From Desulfobacteria bacterium (GTDB lineage Bacteria > Desulfobacterota > Desulfobacteria > Desulfobacterales > C00003060), in assembly GCA_030145395.1 (NCBI GenBank), contig JAQYVR010000049.1:1-32794 (forward strand): a stretch of 32,794 nucleotides of DNA. Direction: 5' to 3'. The notes under the pieces were generated by a model. That model made no database searches. It was not told the origin of the DNA and worked only from the letters and a program-made list of their open reading frames with translations. The position numbers were made by a program, and so were the translations under genes. Positions 19,213-28,489 of this stretch are shown in pieces. Positions within the stretch are counted from its first letter, which is position 1. Every line of letters begins with the position of its first letter.

Positions 19213-19244
19213 ATCCCTTTTGCTTACCGAAAGGGATTTTTTTT
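19213..19244 (+). terminator. Rho-independent terminator closing the MglA cassette
   Basis: ATCCCTTTtgcttaccgAAAGGGATttttttt. Confidence 0.85.
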
Positions 19245-19277
19245 GCACTCAGCGGATCTTGGCTTGGACACACGCGT

Positions 19278-20345
19278 CTACTCGGCTTTCAACGCAGCAA
19301 TCATCCTGTCCACAACTGCCTGTCTTTCCCCTAGCAGCTTACGTTGATAGTCCATAGAGGCGAATGTGTCCGCCTTCCCAAGATAAGCCTTTGCAGCCTG
19401 GAGATCAGGCAAAGTCCCCCTGGTTAGAGCTACATCGGCATTGTGCAGAAGCACGAGAAAGTTCATGCCCTTTAAACGGAGTTGAGCCAGGTCCCGCGAT
19501 TCCTTTGTTGGTGCGTATAAAGCGGCCTGATGCAGGTATCTCTTGATCTTAGCGAAATCGGGCCCCCCTGGCTCGTTCAAGGCTGCATCAGCCTGCTTTT
19601 GAAAATAGTTGGACACAACTGAATAAACCTCTTGCTCAGAGTAAACATCCCGGACCGGGCTCGGCATTTCCATTCCGTTAAGACTCATAACCAATTCTGT
19701 TCCGGAAGGTGCAAATTTTCCCCGCTCCACCTGAACAGCACCGTCCGCATTCTTCAGGTGAAACTTGGCTCTGTTGGACATGCTTGCCCCGACAATGATC
19801 ATAAGCAGCATTGCCACTCCGCAAAGACCAAACTTGATCGCTTTGGCAATTGGACTGGGCCCTCCTGTCAAAACCGAGGCAGGAGGCTCGTATTTCGGTC
19901 TCTCGAAGGTGTCAGGCATCGGGGCGGCTGCTTTTTCAACTGTCTCAGTCTGGTCCTCTTTCACAAGGGGAACAGCCGCTAAATCGAACTCTTTAAAGAG
20001 CAAAACTCTGATCCGTTTCGTCTCGTTCTTATCATAACCCGTAACAAAAGGAGGAGGATCCGGAATCTTCGCCGCAGGTTCTGCCTTGGGAGGGGCTGCC
20101 ATTTCCGGGACCACTCCAATATCGAACTTCTTCAAAAGGAGGTCCTTGATTGAAACCGTCCGTTTCTTTGCTGCCATCGCCTTTTTTGCCTTGGCCTTGG
20201 GCTTTGCGGCCTTTGTTGTTGGCTTCCCCTTCTTTTTCAAAGCCTTTTTCTTTACCCCCTTTGTCGAAACGGACTTCTGTGGCTCCGTCTTCTTTTTAGC
20301 GCTCGGCTTCTTCCCGGTTGATTCGGGCCGGTCTTTCTTGTCCAT
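19278..20345 (-). CDS. Lys/Ala/Pro-rich single-TM protein of unknown function
   Basis: 355 aa; basic low-complexity N-terminus, duplicated motif IKDLLLKKFDIGVVP / IRVLLFKEFDLAAVP, one TM (FGLCGVAMLLMIIVGA), helical C-terminus. Confidence 0.75.
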   Translation of the reverse strand: MDKKDRPESTGKKPSAKKKTEPQKSVSTKGVKKKALKKKGKPTTKAAKPKAKAKKAMAAKKRTVSIKDLLLKKFDIGVVPEMAAPPKAEPAAKIPDPPPFVTGYDKNETKRIRVLLFKEFDLAAVPLVKEDQTETVEKAAAPMPDTFERPKYEPPASVLTGGPSPIAKAIKFGLCGVAMLLMIIVGASMSNRAKFHLKNADGAVQVERGKFAPSGTELVMSLNGMEMPSPVRDVYSEQEVYSVVSNYFQKQADAALNEPGGPDFAKIKRYLHQAALYAPTKESRDLAQLRLKGMNFLVLLHNADVALTRGTLPDLQAAKAYLGKADTFASMDYQRKLLGERQAVVDRMIAALKAE

Positions 20346-20670
20346 GAAAACCCCCTTCGGTCATTAATACATTCACTCCGTGATCAAAGAAATGATACCC
20401 CAAAGAAAAATCAGGTTCTTATACTGGATTATACCCCTATTGTAAAGACTTTTTGCCCGGTGCACGGGTTCATTCTGAAGAATCGACCGGCATGAGTATC
20501 CCCCTGCCCTCTCTTCCCAATCGGCATGTATATCGGTGATTAGGCTGTGAGTGGAGTCTCGTTTTGGACGAAGACCACCGACCTAAGGGGAGCACGTCTT
20601 TGTATAGAGCGGCGGCAATGCAGGCATAGGGAAATGGGCAACTTCCTTAAGTTAAATTATCGTCCTCCGG

Positions 20671-21141
20671 TCAATCATTTTTGTTTCTTTCAGAAATAGA
20701 TCCGGGTTCCAGAAGCGCCAAGCCACACTCCTTATCCATAACGCGAATTGCCTTTGCACCTACGATTTCATAAAGGATGACTTCACCAACCAACCAGGTT
20801 TTGACTCCCGGCCTCAAGCACCCGGTCACGCTATGTCCTGATCGTCCGAGAGAAGCATGGATATGAAGAACAGGTTTGCCGCCTTCGCCTGGGGCCAAAA
20901 CACCAACTCCGACCACCTCATGGGCAGAATCAATAGGGAACAGCATCGGATCTGGTGGTATTTGGTCTGAATCGCGTGGACCCACTACGACCTGCCCTGC
21001 TCCGATTCCCCCAATTAGAATAACGTGGCCCACTGATACACCGTTCTCGGCCGCAAATTCTTCGATGCATTCGGGAACCACATCGCCATCTTCGAGCCGG
21101 ATTACGAATACCCGGCCGATATGGCCCTCACTTGCTTTCAT
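20671..21141 (-). CDS. PCC (DUF296) domain protein
   Basis: RVFVIRLEDGDVVPECIEEFAAENGVSVGHVILIGGIGAGQVVVGPR...LHIHASLGRSGHSVTGCLRPG. Confidence 0.88.
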   Translation of the reverse strand: MKASEGHIGRVFVIRLEDGDVVPECIEEFAAENGVSVGHVILIGGIGAGQVVVGPRDSDQIPPDPMLFPIDSAHEVVGVGVLAPGEGGKPVLHIHASLGRSGHSVTGCLRPGVKTWLVGEVILYEIVGAKAIRVMDKECGLALLEPGSISERNKND

Positions 21142-21281
21142 GTCCAGCCTCCTCGCTTTCTGTCATTATGGTCTGCTCATCAATATGTTTCGTTTACAGA
21201 AATCTTTCTGAATAATGGTTCACAAACAACATATTGCTGAAAACTGCTCTAAGATCGCAACCCTCGACTCTCCTATAGGCC

Positions 21282-22211
21282 CTACATGCCGAGTTCGGTA
21301 TTTCTGACTGCGAAGTGGAGCGTCCTAGGATACAGTTCTACTTCAACAGGTGTCTGGCCGATCAGTTCCCCTTCTGCCTGCACATAAGCCTGAGGCTGGG
21401 CAGTAAGGTTCAGGTGTTGTCCGTACAGCATGTGAACCTGAGGATGATCCAGATGTTGACCGGTGTAAATCTTTTGAAGCAGGCGCAACACTTCCAGGCG
21501 ACCCGTGTACTGACCCCACACCAGTTGAAACCGACCGGCTTGAGGTGAAGCCCCCGGTGTTATCATCATGCCCTTGCCAAAGAAACGTCCCAGCCCCACA
21601 GCAAAAAGAAAAGCGTCTGTCTCGAAAGGGTCTCCGTTTACTTCTCCTTTCAACTCGTGGGACTTCAGCCGAACCATCTCTTGAAGCGTACTGAGCAAGT
21701 AAGTAATTCTACCACCTATGCGTCTATGTTTCCGTTGGATACGTTCAACAACATTGGCATCGTAACCCAGACCAAATACATTTACAAAGATCCTTTTCAA
21801 CTGTTCTCCGTCCAAACCTTGCAGACGGCATACCCCCACGTCCACTAATGCCACAGATTCCCCTAAACCGGTAACCAGTTTCTCAACCATGCTATGGCCA
21901 ACTTCGAAATTACGAATGTAGTCGCAACCCAAGCCGAACGAAACCATACCCACACTGGGCAACTCCCCTTTCGGCTCCCACCACAGTCCGTTAACAACCT
22001 CAAATAGTGTGCCATCGCCACCAGCCACCACAATTCGTTCAAATCCTTCCCGGCGGGCTCGTGCCGCCAAGGCTTCTGCATGGCCTGGACCTTCGGTCCA
22101 CCACGTCACAACGTGATCAGCTTTTACCCTTGGCGCTTTGAGAAGGGCAGACCATTGCCGGGAAGCTTGCTGTTTACCAGAGGTCGGATTCACGATCGCC
22201 ACTGTTTTCAT
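21282..22211 (-). CDS. Diacylglycerol/sphingosine kinase-like lipid kinase
   Basis: NPTSGKQQ, VVAGGDGTLFEVVNGL and FGLGCDYIRNFE motifs. Confidence 0.92.
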   Translation of the reverse strand: MKTVAIVNPTSGKQQASRQWSALLKAPRVKADHVVTWWTEGPGHAEALAARARREGFERIVVAGGDGTLFEVVNGLWWEPKGELPSVGMVSFGLGCDYIRNFEVGHSMVEKLVTGLGESVALVDVGVCRLQGLDGEQLKRIFVNVFGLGYDANVVERIQRKHRRIGGRITYLLSTLQEMVRLKSHELKGEVNGDPFETDAFLFAVGLGRFFGKGMMITPGASPQAGRFQLVWGQYTGRLEVLRLLQKIYTGQHLDHPQVHMLYGQHLNLTAQPQAYVQAEGELIGQTPVEVELYPRTLHFAVRNTELGM

Positions 22212-22214
22212 ACG

Positions 22215-22985
22215 TTAAATCTCTGCCCTAAGTCTTTCCCAGACCTTTTCTTTTATGATATCCCCAACCACGGCATAATTTGGTTCTTCATCAGCCGCAA
22301 AAGCAATTTCACAGATTCTGATTCGGAGTTCGCTTGAAAGATCTCTAATCCTCGTTTTCAGCGCTTCATTTGGATTAAAACAGATCCCAATGCCACCCAG
22401 TTCTGCTGCATGTTCTATTGCGAGAAAATCCCCCATGGTATCCCCAATGTGGAATAAGAGCCGGCTGTGTGGCCGGTGCGAATTTACGAGATCATCTATA
22501 ACCATCACTTTTTCCTGCTCATCTGTGATTTCCCTAATCAGACAGGACCTCTCTCTTTGACTTAGCAAATGGACAAAGACTGGAGACGCCGCCACACTCA
22601 ACAAAGATCCATGACGCAACTTATTCACCAAGGCCATAAGTCCGGCAAAGCCGGTTGTAGAAAGGGCAACCTTTGAATCCACATTTTCAGATTTGGTCAG
22701 TTCCTCAAAGATCTCAGGGACGCCTGTATACATAGGCATTGAATGGGCGTACAACTCAAGACGGCTCCGATCCACGCCTGCAGCCATGTGTCTCATCTTC
22801 GGCAGCACAGCGGAAAAGCTGCAACGCCCAGAGGTGTACCTTTGCATCAATGTCTCCATTTCATCAAATAGGCCGTCGACCCTGACAAGTTCTGCAAAAG
22901 TATTGTGCGGCGTCGTTGTTCCGTTCACATCCGTTGTTACAACAATCCTTGGTCTTTCGCCAGCAGACTTCACCACTCGCGCCAT
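22215..22985 (-). CDS. HAD-superfamily-like protein
   Basis: VTTDVNGTTTPHNTF (motif I variant), ALSTTGFAGL, HIGDTMGDFLAIEHA (motif IV). Confidence 0.75.
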   Translation of the reverse strand: MARVVKSAGERPRIVVTTDVNGTTTPHNTFAELVRVDGLFDEMETLMQRYTSGRCSFSAVLPKMRHMAAGVDRSRLELYAHSMPMYTGVPEIFEELTKSENVDSKVALSTTGFAGLMALVNKLRHGSLLSVAASPVFVHLLSQRERSCLIREITDEQEKVMVIDDLVNSHRPHSRLLFHIGDTMGDFLAIEHAAELGGIGICFNPNEALKTRIRDLSSELRIRICEIAFAADEEPNYAVVGDIIKEKVWERLRAEI

Positions 22986-23110
22986 CCTAACCTAAGTTAA
23001 TTCTCTCGCTGAGGCACTCTATAGTTTCTCACATCTGGGCTGAAGTTATGGGCTGCGTGTCGACTATCGGAATCTTATGATAAAGGAGGGGAGTATCGTG
23101 CAAGTCTCTC

Positions 23111-23257
23111 TATAACCCATCTCAAAAATGCGTCTGAGTCCCCATGGCGGCGTTGCGTGTCGGCTCAAAATGCTCACATACTGCCGTGTATGCTGCGCTT
23201 TTTCGCCGTCCCGCGCCTTGCCCTGAACCCTGATCCACATCTTTGAGACGAGTTATA
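23111..23257. repeat. MITE-like / structured intergenic element with ~20 bp terminal inverted repeats
   Basis: Left tataacccatctcaaaaatg (23111-23130) versus reverse complement of right end tataactcgtctcaaagatg (23238-23257): 17/20 match; internal CATAC..GTATG hairpin. Confidence 0.75.
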
Positions 23258-23345
23258 GTGTCACGTCTGAAATGGCCGAAGTAGTAGCCGCTTGATAATT
23301 GCATCAGGAACAAAATCAACCAGAGTTTGCAGTGACTGATTGATC

Positions 23346-24158
23346 CTATCCTGCCTTTTTATAGTAAGGCATTACTTCCGGTATCAGGGTCTTGATCTTC
23401 TGTATTCTCGTTTCGCTGGCAGGGTGCGTGCTCATGAACTCGGGCGGTGCCTGCCCGCCTTTCCCTTGCGCCATCCTTTGCCAAAAGCCTATTGCATTAT
23501 TCGGATCGTATCCGGCCATCGCCATAAATATCAACCCAAGATGGTCAGCTTCGCTTTCATGGAGGCGGCTATAAGGCAGCATCAAGCCAAGCTGGGAACC
23601 TACACCAAAAGCTGCCATCCAGAGTTGTTGAGTCTGTGCCGGTTTTTGTGCCAGCGCTGTTGAAAGTGCTATGCCGCCCATTTGAACGGCCAACCCTTGA
23701 CTCATCCGCTCACTGCCATGTGAGGCGATGGCGTGAGCGATTTCATGTCCCATCACTACAGCCAAACCAGCTTCATTTTCGGTCATTGGTAAAATGCCCG
23801 TATAAACCACGACTTTGCCCCCAGGCATACACCACGCGTTAACTTCAGGACTCTCCACAAGGTTGAATTCCCAGACGTAATCCTTCAATTGATGGGACAT
23901 ATTCTTTTCGCCAAAATACTCTTCCACTGCTTTTTGAATGCGAAAACCAACCTTTTTGACCAGTTGAGTTTGCTCTTGATTGGTGCTGATTTTATGGGAT
24001 GTCAAGAATTCATCATACTGCTGAAAGCTCATTGGGAGCACGGTGGAGTTTGGAATCAGCGAAAGTTGTTTTCTGCCGGTCACAGGAACTGTGCTGCAGG
24101 CTGACACAAGAAATAGAATGATCAAGAATATGCCGATCCGTCCCTTGAAAAGTTTCAT
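23346..24158 (-). CDS. M48 family metallopeptidase lipoprotein
   Basis: Lipobox LVSAC, HEIAH zinc motif, ESEADHLG. Confidence 0.93.
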   Translation of the reverse strand: MKLFKGRIGIFLIILFLVSACSTVPVTGRKQLSLIPNSTVLPMSFQQYDEFLTSHKISTNQEQTQLVKKVGFRIQKAVEEYFGEKNMSHQLKDYVWEFNLVESPEVNAWCMPGGKVVVYTGILPMTENEAGLAVVMGHEIAHAIASHGSERMSQGLAVQMGGIALSTALAQKPAQTQQLWMAAFGVGSQLGLMLPYSRLHESEADHLGLIFMAMAGYDPNNAIGFWQRMAQGKGGQAPPEFMSTHPASETRIQKIKTLIPEVMPYYKKAG

Positions 24159-24205
24159 TGCAGCGTCTCCTTTTCAAACAGGCGTTAGTTATTACAGGTT
24201 ACAGG

Positions 24206-25387
24206 CTACAGAGCGGCCGCCCCCATCTTGGATTGTATCCAAAAGGGGGACAGTTCTCTGAGTCGTTCAATAATTGGAGGAAGTTTTTCGATAATAAAAT
24301 CGATCTCTTCTTCAGTGTTGTAAATACTGAGGCTGAACCGTATCGAACCATGCGCTGCAGTAAATGGAACGCCCATGGCTCGCAGCACGTGCGAAGGCTC
24401 CAAAGAACCTGATGTACAGGCCGAACCCGATGAGGCACAGATACCAAATTCATTCATCATAAGCAGGATAGCCTCTCCTTCGACATACTCAAAGCTTATG
24501 CTGGTTGTATTAGGAAGCCGACGCTCACGGTCGCCGTTAACCATTGCGCTGGGAATTCTCTCAATAAGCTCGTCTTCAAGCTTGTCCCTGAGGTATTTTA
24601 CGCGCTTGTTTTCCTCTCCCAGATGTTCTGCGGCCAATTCACACGCCTTGCCCAAGCCAATGATGTAAGCGACATTTTCGGTCCCACCCCTTCGCCCTCT
24701 TTCCTGGTGTCCTCCTATAAGAAAAGGCGAGAACTTGGTCCCTTTTCGGATATATAAGGCACCGATCCCCTTGGGTCCGTGAAGCTTATGGCCGGAAAGA
24801 GAGAGCATATCCACGGGGATTTGCTGCATGTCGATTGGAATCTTCCCAACAGCCTGAACCGCGTCTGTATGGAATACAGCCCCCTTTTCTTGGACAACCG
24901 AAGCAATCTCATCTATGGGAAACATGACCCCGGTCTCATTGTTGGCCCACATTATACTAACGATGGCAGTATCGTCGGATAGATTCTTGTACAAATCTTC
25001 CGGATTCAATCTCCCCTGCCGGTCCACTGGCAAAAAGGTTACCCGATATCCGTTTTCAGCCAAGTACTCGCAAAGATTCAAAACAGCCGGGTGTTCAACT
25101 CGAGTGGTAATGATATGCTTTTTGTCGGGATATGATTCAAGAGCCGCCCGAATAGCTGTGTTATCGCTTTCTGTACCGCAACTGGTCACTAATATCTCAT
25201 CCGGGCTCGCGCCGATTAGACTGGCCATCTTATGGCGCGCCTCCTTCAACTTTGCCGCCACCTGACCACCAAAGCTGTGCATGCTGGAGGGGTTGCCGTA
25301 AAGGTCGTGAAAGTAAGGGGCCATCTCTTCCAGGACTTCGGGCGCAACCTGTGTTGTTGCATTGTTGTCTACATAGACCACCTTCAT
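24206..25387 (-). CDS. nifS: Cysteine desulfurase NifS-type
   Basis: VDNNATTQVAPEV, LSLSGHKLHGPKGIGALYIRKG (PLP Lys), SSGSACTSG catalytic Cys loop; overlaps upstream nifU by 4 nt. Confidence 0.94.
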   Translation of the reverse strand: MKVVYVDNNATTQVAPEVLEEMAPYFHDLYGNPSSMHSFGGQVAAKLKEARHKMASLIGASPDEILVTSCGTESDNTAIRAALESYPDKKHIITTRVEHPAVLNLCEYLAENGYRVTFLPVDRQGRLNPEDLYKNLSDDTAIVSIMWANNETGVMFPIDEIASVVQEKGAVFHTDAVQAVGKIPIDMQQIPVDMLSLSGHKLHGPKGIGALYIRKGTKFSPFLIGGHQERGRRGGTENVAYIIGLGKACELAAEHLGEENKRVKYLRDKLEDELIERIPSAMVNGDRERRLPNTTSISFEYVEGEAILLMMNEFGICASSGSACTSGSLEPSHVLRAMGVPFTAAHGSIRFSLSIYNTEEEIDFIIEKLPPIIERLRELSPFWIQSKMGAAAL

Positions 25388-26214
25388 GATTGCACCTCCT
25401 CAACCACCAGCTCTGGAGTCACCATTTCACGCAGCTTAGACTCAACATAGTGTTTCAGTGTGACCTCTGAGGCTACACAGGTGGCACAGGTTCCTCGCAG
25501 CTCCACGATGACCGTATTCCCATCGACGTCAATAAGTTCAATATCTCCTCCGTCCTTCTTGAGGGAAGGTTTTATCTCACGTTCCAAGGTTTCCTGAATG
25601 AGCTTGATCTTCTCAATATTTGTCAATCGGGCCGGCTTTCGGTGTACAATGTGCGGCTTGCCATGAACCTTATCAATTATTTCCTGTATCTTTTCATGAC
25701 AGCTTTCACACCCTCCGCCTGCTTTAGTATAATCGGTGACGTCTTCGACCGAAGTCAGGTCACTTTCACGGACAACCCGTTCAATTTCTACATCTGTAAC
25801 GCCAAAGCACTCGCAAACTATCTCACCTTCAACCTTCTTTTCAGGCTCACCGCGAAAATGGCCAATCGCCTTTTCCAGGGCATCTCGACCCATGACAGAG
25901 CAGTGCATCTTTTCTTTGGGAAGCCCTCCAAGGTAGCGGGCAATATCTTCATTGGTTAGCTTTTCAGCTTCTTCCAAGGTCATTCCTTTGATCATCTCGG
26001 TCAGGGCTGATGAAGAAGCAATGGCGCTTGCACAGCCAAACGTCTGAAATTTAGCTTCCTTGATCCGTTTCTCCTCATCCAGTTTGAAGGTCAGCTTTAA
26101 CGCATCTCCACACGCGAGTGAACCCACCTCTCCCAAGCCGTCAGGGTCATCAACTTCCCCGACATTTCTGGGATGCAAGAAGTGATCTACAACTTTATCT
26201 GTGTATTCCCACAT
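25384..26214 (-). CDS. nifU: Fe-S cluster assembly scaffold NifU (three-domain)
   Basis: IscU-like N-domain (CGDALKLTFKLDE...FGCASAIASSSALTEM...HCSVMGRDAL), central CECFGV...CESC [2Fe-2S] domain, C-terminal NifU domain GTCATC. Confidence 0.94.
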   Translation of the reverse strand: MWEYTDKVVDHFLHPRNVGEVDDPDGLGEVGSLACGDALKLTFKLDEEKRIKEAKFQTFGCASAIASSSALTEMIKGMTLEEAEKLTNEDIARYLGGLPKEKMHCSVMGRDALEKAIGHFRGEPEKKVEGEIVCECFGVTDVEIERVVRESDLTSVEDVTDYTKAGGGCESCHEKIQEIIDKVHGKPHIVHRKPARLTNIEKIKLIQETLEREIKPSLKKDGGDIELIDVDGNTVIVELRGTCATCVASEVTLKHYVESKLREMVTPELVVEEVQS

Positions 26215-26414
26215 ACCAAGACCCTCCTATGTTCTTAGGTGTCCCCTCTGATGACTCTCTTAAATGAATCAATCTTGTTAGCCTGACAATAAGGCTGACA
26301 AGACAAGAGTCCGAGCTTTCTTGTTGTCATTACGCAATGTTCTGTATGACACGCTCCGGAACGTCCCGTATTAATACATTAAGCATTCTTCTGAAGAAAG
26401 GAAGATACTCCTTT

Positions 26415-27341
26415 TCATTCCTTGAAGAGATCAGTGCTAATATATCGCTCACCAGTGCTGGGAAGCGCTACTACGATTTGTTTCCCTCGGCTTTCCGGTC
26501 GTTTGCCAATTTGCAGGGCAACCCACACTGCAGCCCCGGAGGAGATTCCACACATTATGCCTTCTTCCCTTGCGAGCTGCCTTGCCATTTCAAATGCATC
26601 CTCATTGGTAACCGTCACAACTTCATCAATAATATTGACGTTCAAGACATCAGGGACAAAACCTGCCCCTATGCCTTGTATTTTGTGCGGGCCTGGCTTC
26701 CCACCGGAGAGTATAGGAGAGTCTGCTGGTTCCACGGCAATGGCTTTGAACGATGGTTTGAGGTCCTTTATCACCTCTGACACTCCGGTAATGGTCCCTC
26801 CTGTCCCAACACCTGAAACAAATATGTCCACAGTGCCCCCAGTCTCGTTCCAAATTTCCTCCGCAGTGGTCCTTCGGTGTATCTCGGGATTTGCTGGATT
26901 CTTGAATTGGTCGGGCATATAGGCGTCCTTGGTGCTGGCCAAAACCTCTTCTGCCATTGCAATGGCTCCCTTCATGCCCTGCACCCCCGGCGTAAGAACC
27001 AGCTCTGCTCCCAGGTGTTTTAAGAGCTTTCTTCGCTCAATGCTCATCGTATCGGGCATGGTTAAGCAGAGACGATACCCTTTGGCCGCACACACAAAAG
27101 CCAAAGCAATGCCAGTATTCCCGCTAGTGGGCTCCACAATGAGAGTATTCTTCTTAATCCGCCCTTCACGTTCAGCAGCCTCGATCATGGAGACGCCTAT
27201 GCGGTCCTTAACGCTTCCAAGGGGGTTGAAATATTCTAATTTGGCCATGACATCGGCTTCAAGATCTTGGACCACCTTATTTAATCTGACTAGAGGGGTG
27301 TTTCCAATGGTCCTTCCTATGTCCGAGAAAACATTCGCCAT
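26415..27341 (-). CDS. cysK: Cysteine synthase (O-acetylserine sulfhydrylase)
   Basis: [50 protein letters not shown]. Confidence 0.96.
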   Translation of the reverse strand: MANVFSDIGRTIGNTPLVRLNKVVQDLEADVMAKLEYFNPLGSVKDRIGVSMIEAAEREGRIKKNTLIVEPTSGNTGIALAFVCAAKGYRLCLTMPDTMSIERRKLLKHLGAELVLTPGVQGMKGAIAMAEEVLASTKDAYMPDQFKNPANPEIHRRTTAEEIWNETGGTVDIFVSGVGTGGTITGVSEVIKDLKPSFKAIAVEPADSPILSGGKPGPHKIQGIGAGFVPDVLNVNIIDEVVTVTNEDAFEMARQLAREEGIMCGISSGAAVWVALQIGKRPESRGKQIVVALPSTGERYISTDLFKE

Positions 27342-27390
27342 GCCAGCCTCCTCTCATCAATGTCTTGTGCAACGCATAGCTATGAAGCCT

Positions 27391-27428
27391 CACGGGCAAG
27401 CCCGTGGTCTTCTGCGAAGGCGGATAAA
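27391..27428 (+). repeat. Dispersed repeat, solo 38 bp end (copy 3)
   Basis: cacgggcaagcccgtggtcttctgcgaaggcggataaa, exact match to 12439..12476. Confidence 0.9.
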
Positions 27429-27452
27429 TCAACAGGATACGTAAATACGGCA

Positions 27453-28409
27453 CTATGTGTATATTAACCGGGGTGCCTCCAAAAGTACCTTTGTATCCGC
27501 CGGGACCGATTCGGTGATCCAGACGTTTCCTCCTATCACAGATCGTGCCCCGATAACGGTATCTCCCCCTAAAATCGTTGCCCCTGCGTAAATAATCACA
27601 TCATCTTCGATAGTGGGGTGGCGCCTCTTTCCTCTGAGACGTGTGCCGGCATCCTTTGGAAGCGACAGGGCCCCCAAAGTCACACCTTGATATATGCGCA
27701 CATTCTTACCAATGACTGTTGTCTCCCCGATAACGACCCCGCTCCCGTGATCGATGAAGAAACTCTCTCCGATCTTGGCGCCCGGATGGATGTCGATCCC
27801 CGTCACGGTATGGGCATATTCGGACATGATCCTGGGCAATAGAGGGATCTGCTGCTCAAACAACTGGTGAGCCATCCGGTAGACACTGATAGCAAAAATG
27901 CCCGGGTAGCTAAAGACAATTTCGTCATAGCTTTTGGCCGCAGGATCTCCCTCGTATGCAGCACGTACGTCGGTCGCTAAAACCTCCCGCGTCTTTGGAA
28001 TCGAACTCAGAAATGTACTAGCCTCTTCGTAGCCCAGGCTCACACATTCGATACAGGGTTGATCGTACCTAAGGCATTCATGCCGCAAGCTGCGCGTAAT
28101 CTGTTCTGAAAGACTTTCAAACAGGACATCGACCGACTGACCTACTTTATACCTCAGATTCGCAGGGTCTAATTTCTCTCCGCTAAAGTATCCCGGGAAA
28201 AGAATCTCTCGCAGACGTGTCAGAATGTCAATCACTGACTCTAGGGACGGAATCAACTCGGCGTCAATGTGCTCGAAACATCCCTCGTCGTGACAACTCT
28301 CCACTATATTGTCGACAATCTTTGGGAGTTGTTCGCGGAATTGGGTGTGAGTCTCGAATCCGGTTCTGCATGCCTTAAGCAGGTCTTTCGTATCATCGGA
28401 TGGTTTCAT
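27453..28409 (-). CDS. cysE: Serine O-acetyltransferase (EpsC-like long form)
   Basis: Left-handed beta-helix hexapeptides: GIDIHPGAKIGESFFIDHGSGVVIGETTVIGKNVRIYQGVTLGALS. Confidence 0.93.
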   Translation of the reverse strand: MKPSDDTKDLLKACRTGFETHTQFREQLPKIVDNIVESCHDEGCFEHIDAELIPSLESVIDILTRLREILFPGYFSGEKLDPANLRYKVGQSVDVLFESLSEQITRSLRHECLRYDQPCIECVSLGYEEASTFLSSIPKTREVLATDVRAAYEGDPAAKSYDEIVFSYPGIFAISVYRMAHQLFEQQIPLLPRIMSEYAHTVTGIDIHPGAKIGESFFIDHGSGVVIGETTVIGKNVRIYQGVTLGALSLPKDAGTRLRGKRRHPTIEDDVIIYAGATILGGDTVIGARSVIGGNVWITESVPADTKVLLEAPRLIYT

Positions 28410-28489
28410 AGAAGAACCTCCGGTGGGAAGTGAGAATGAGGCGGGAGTGCTGCGTAGGGGCCGTGCTTCCCCTCAGCAAGGGCTGCTGG

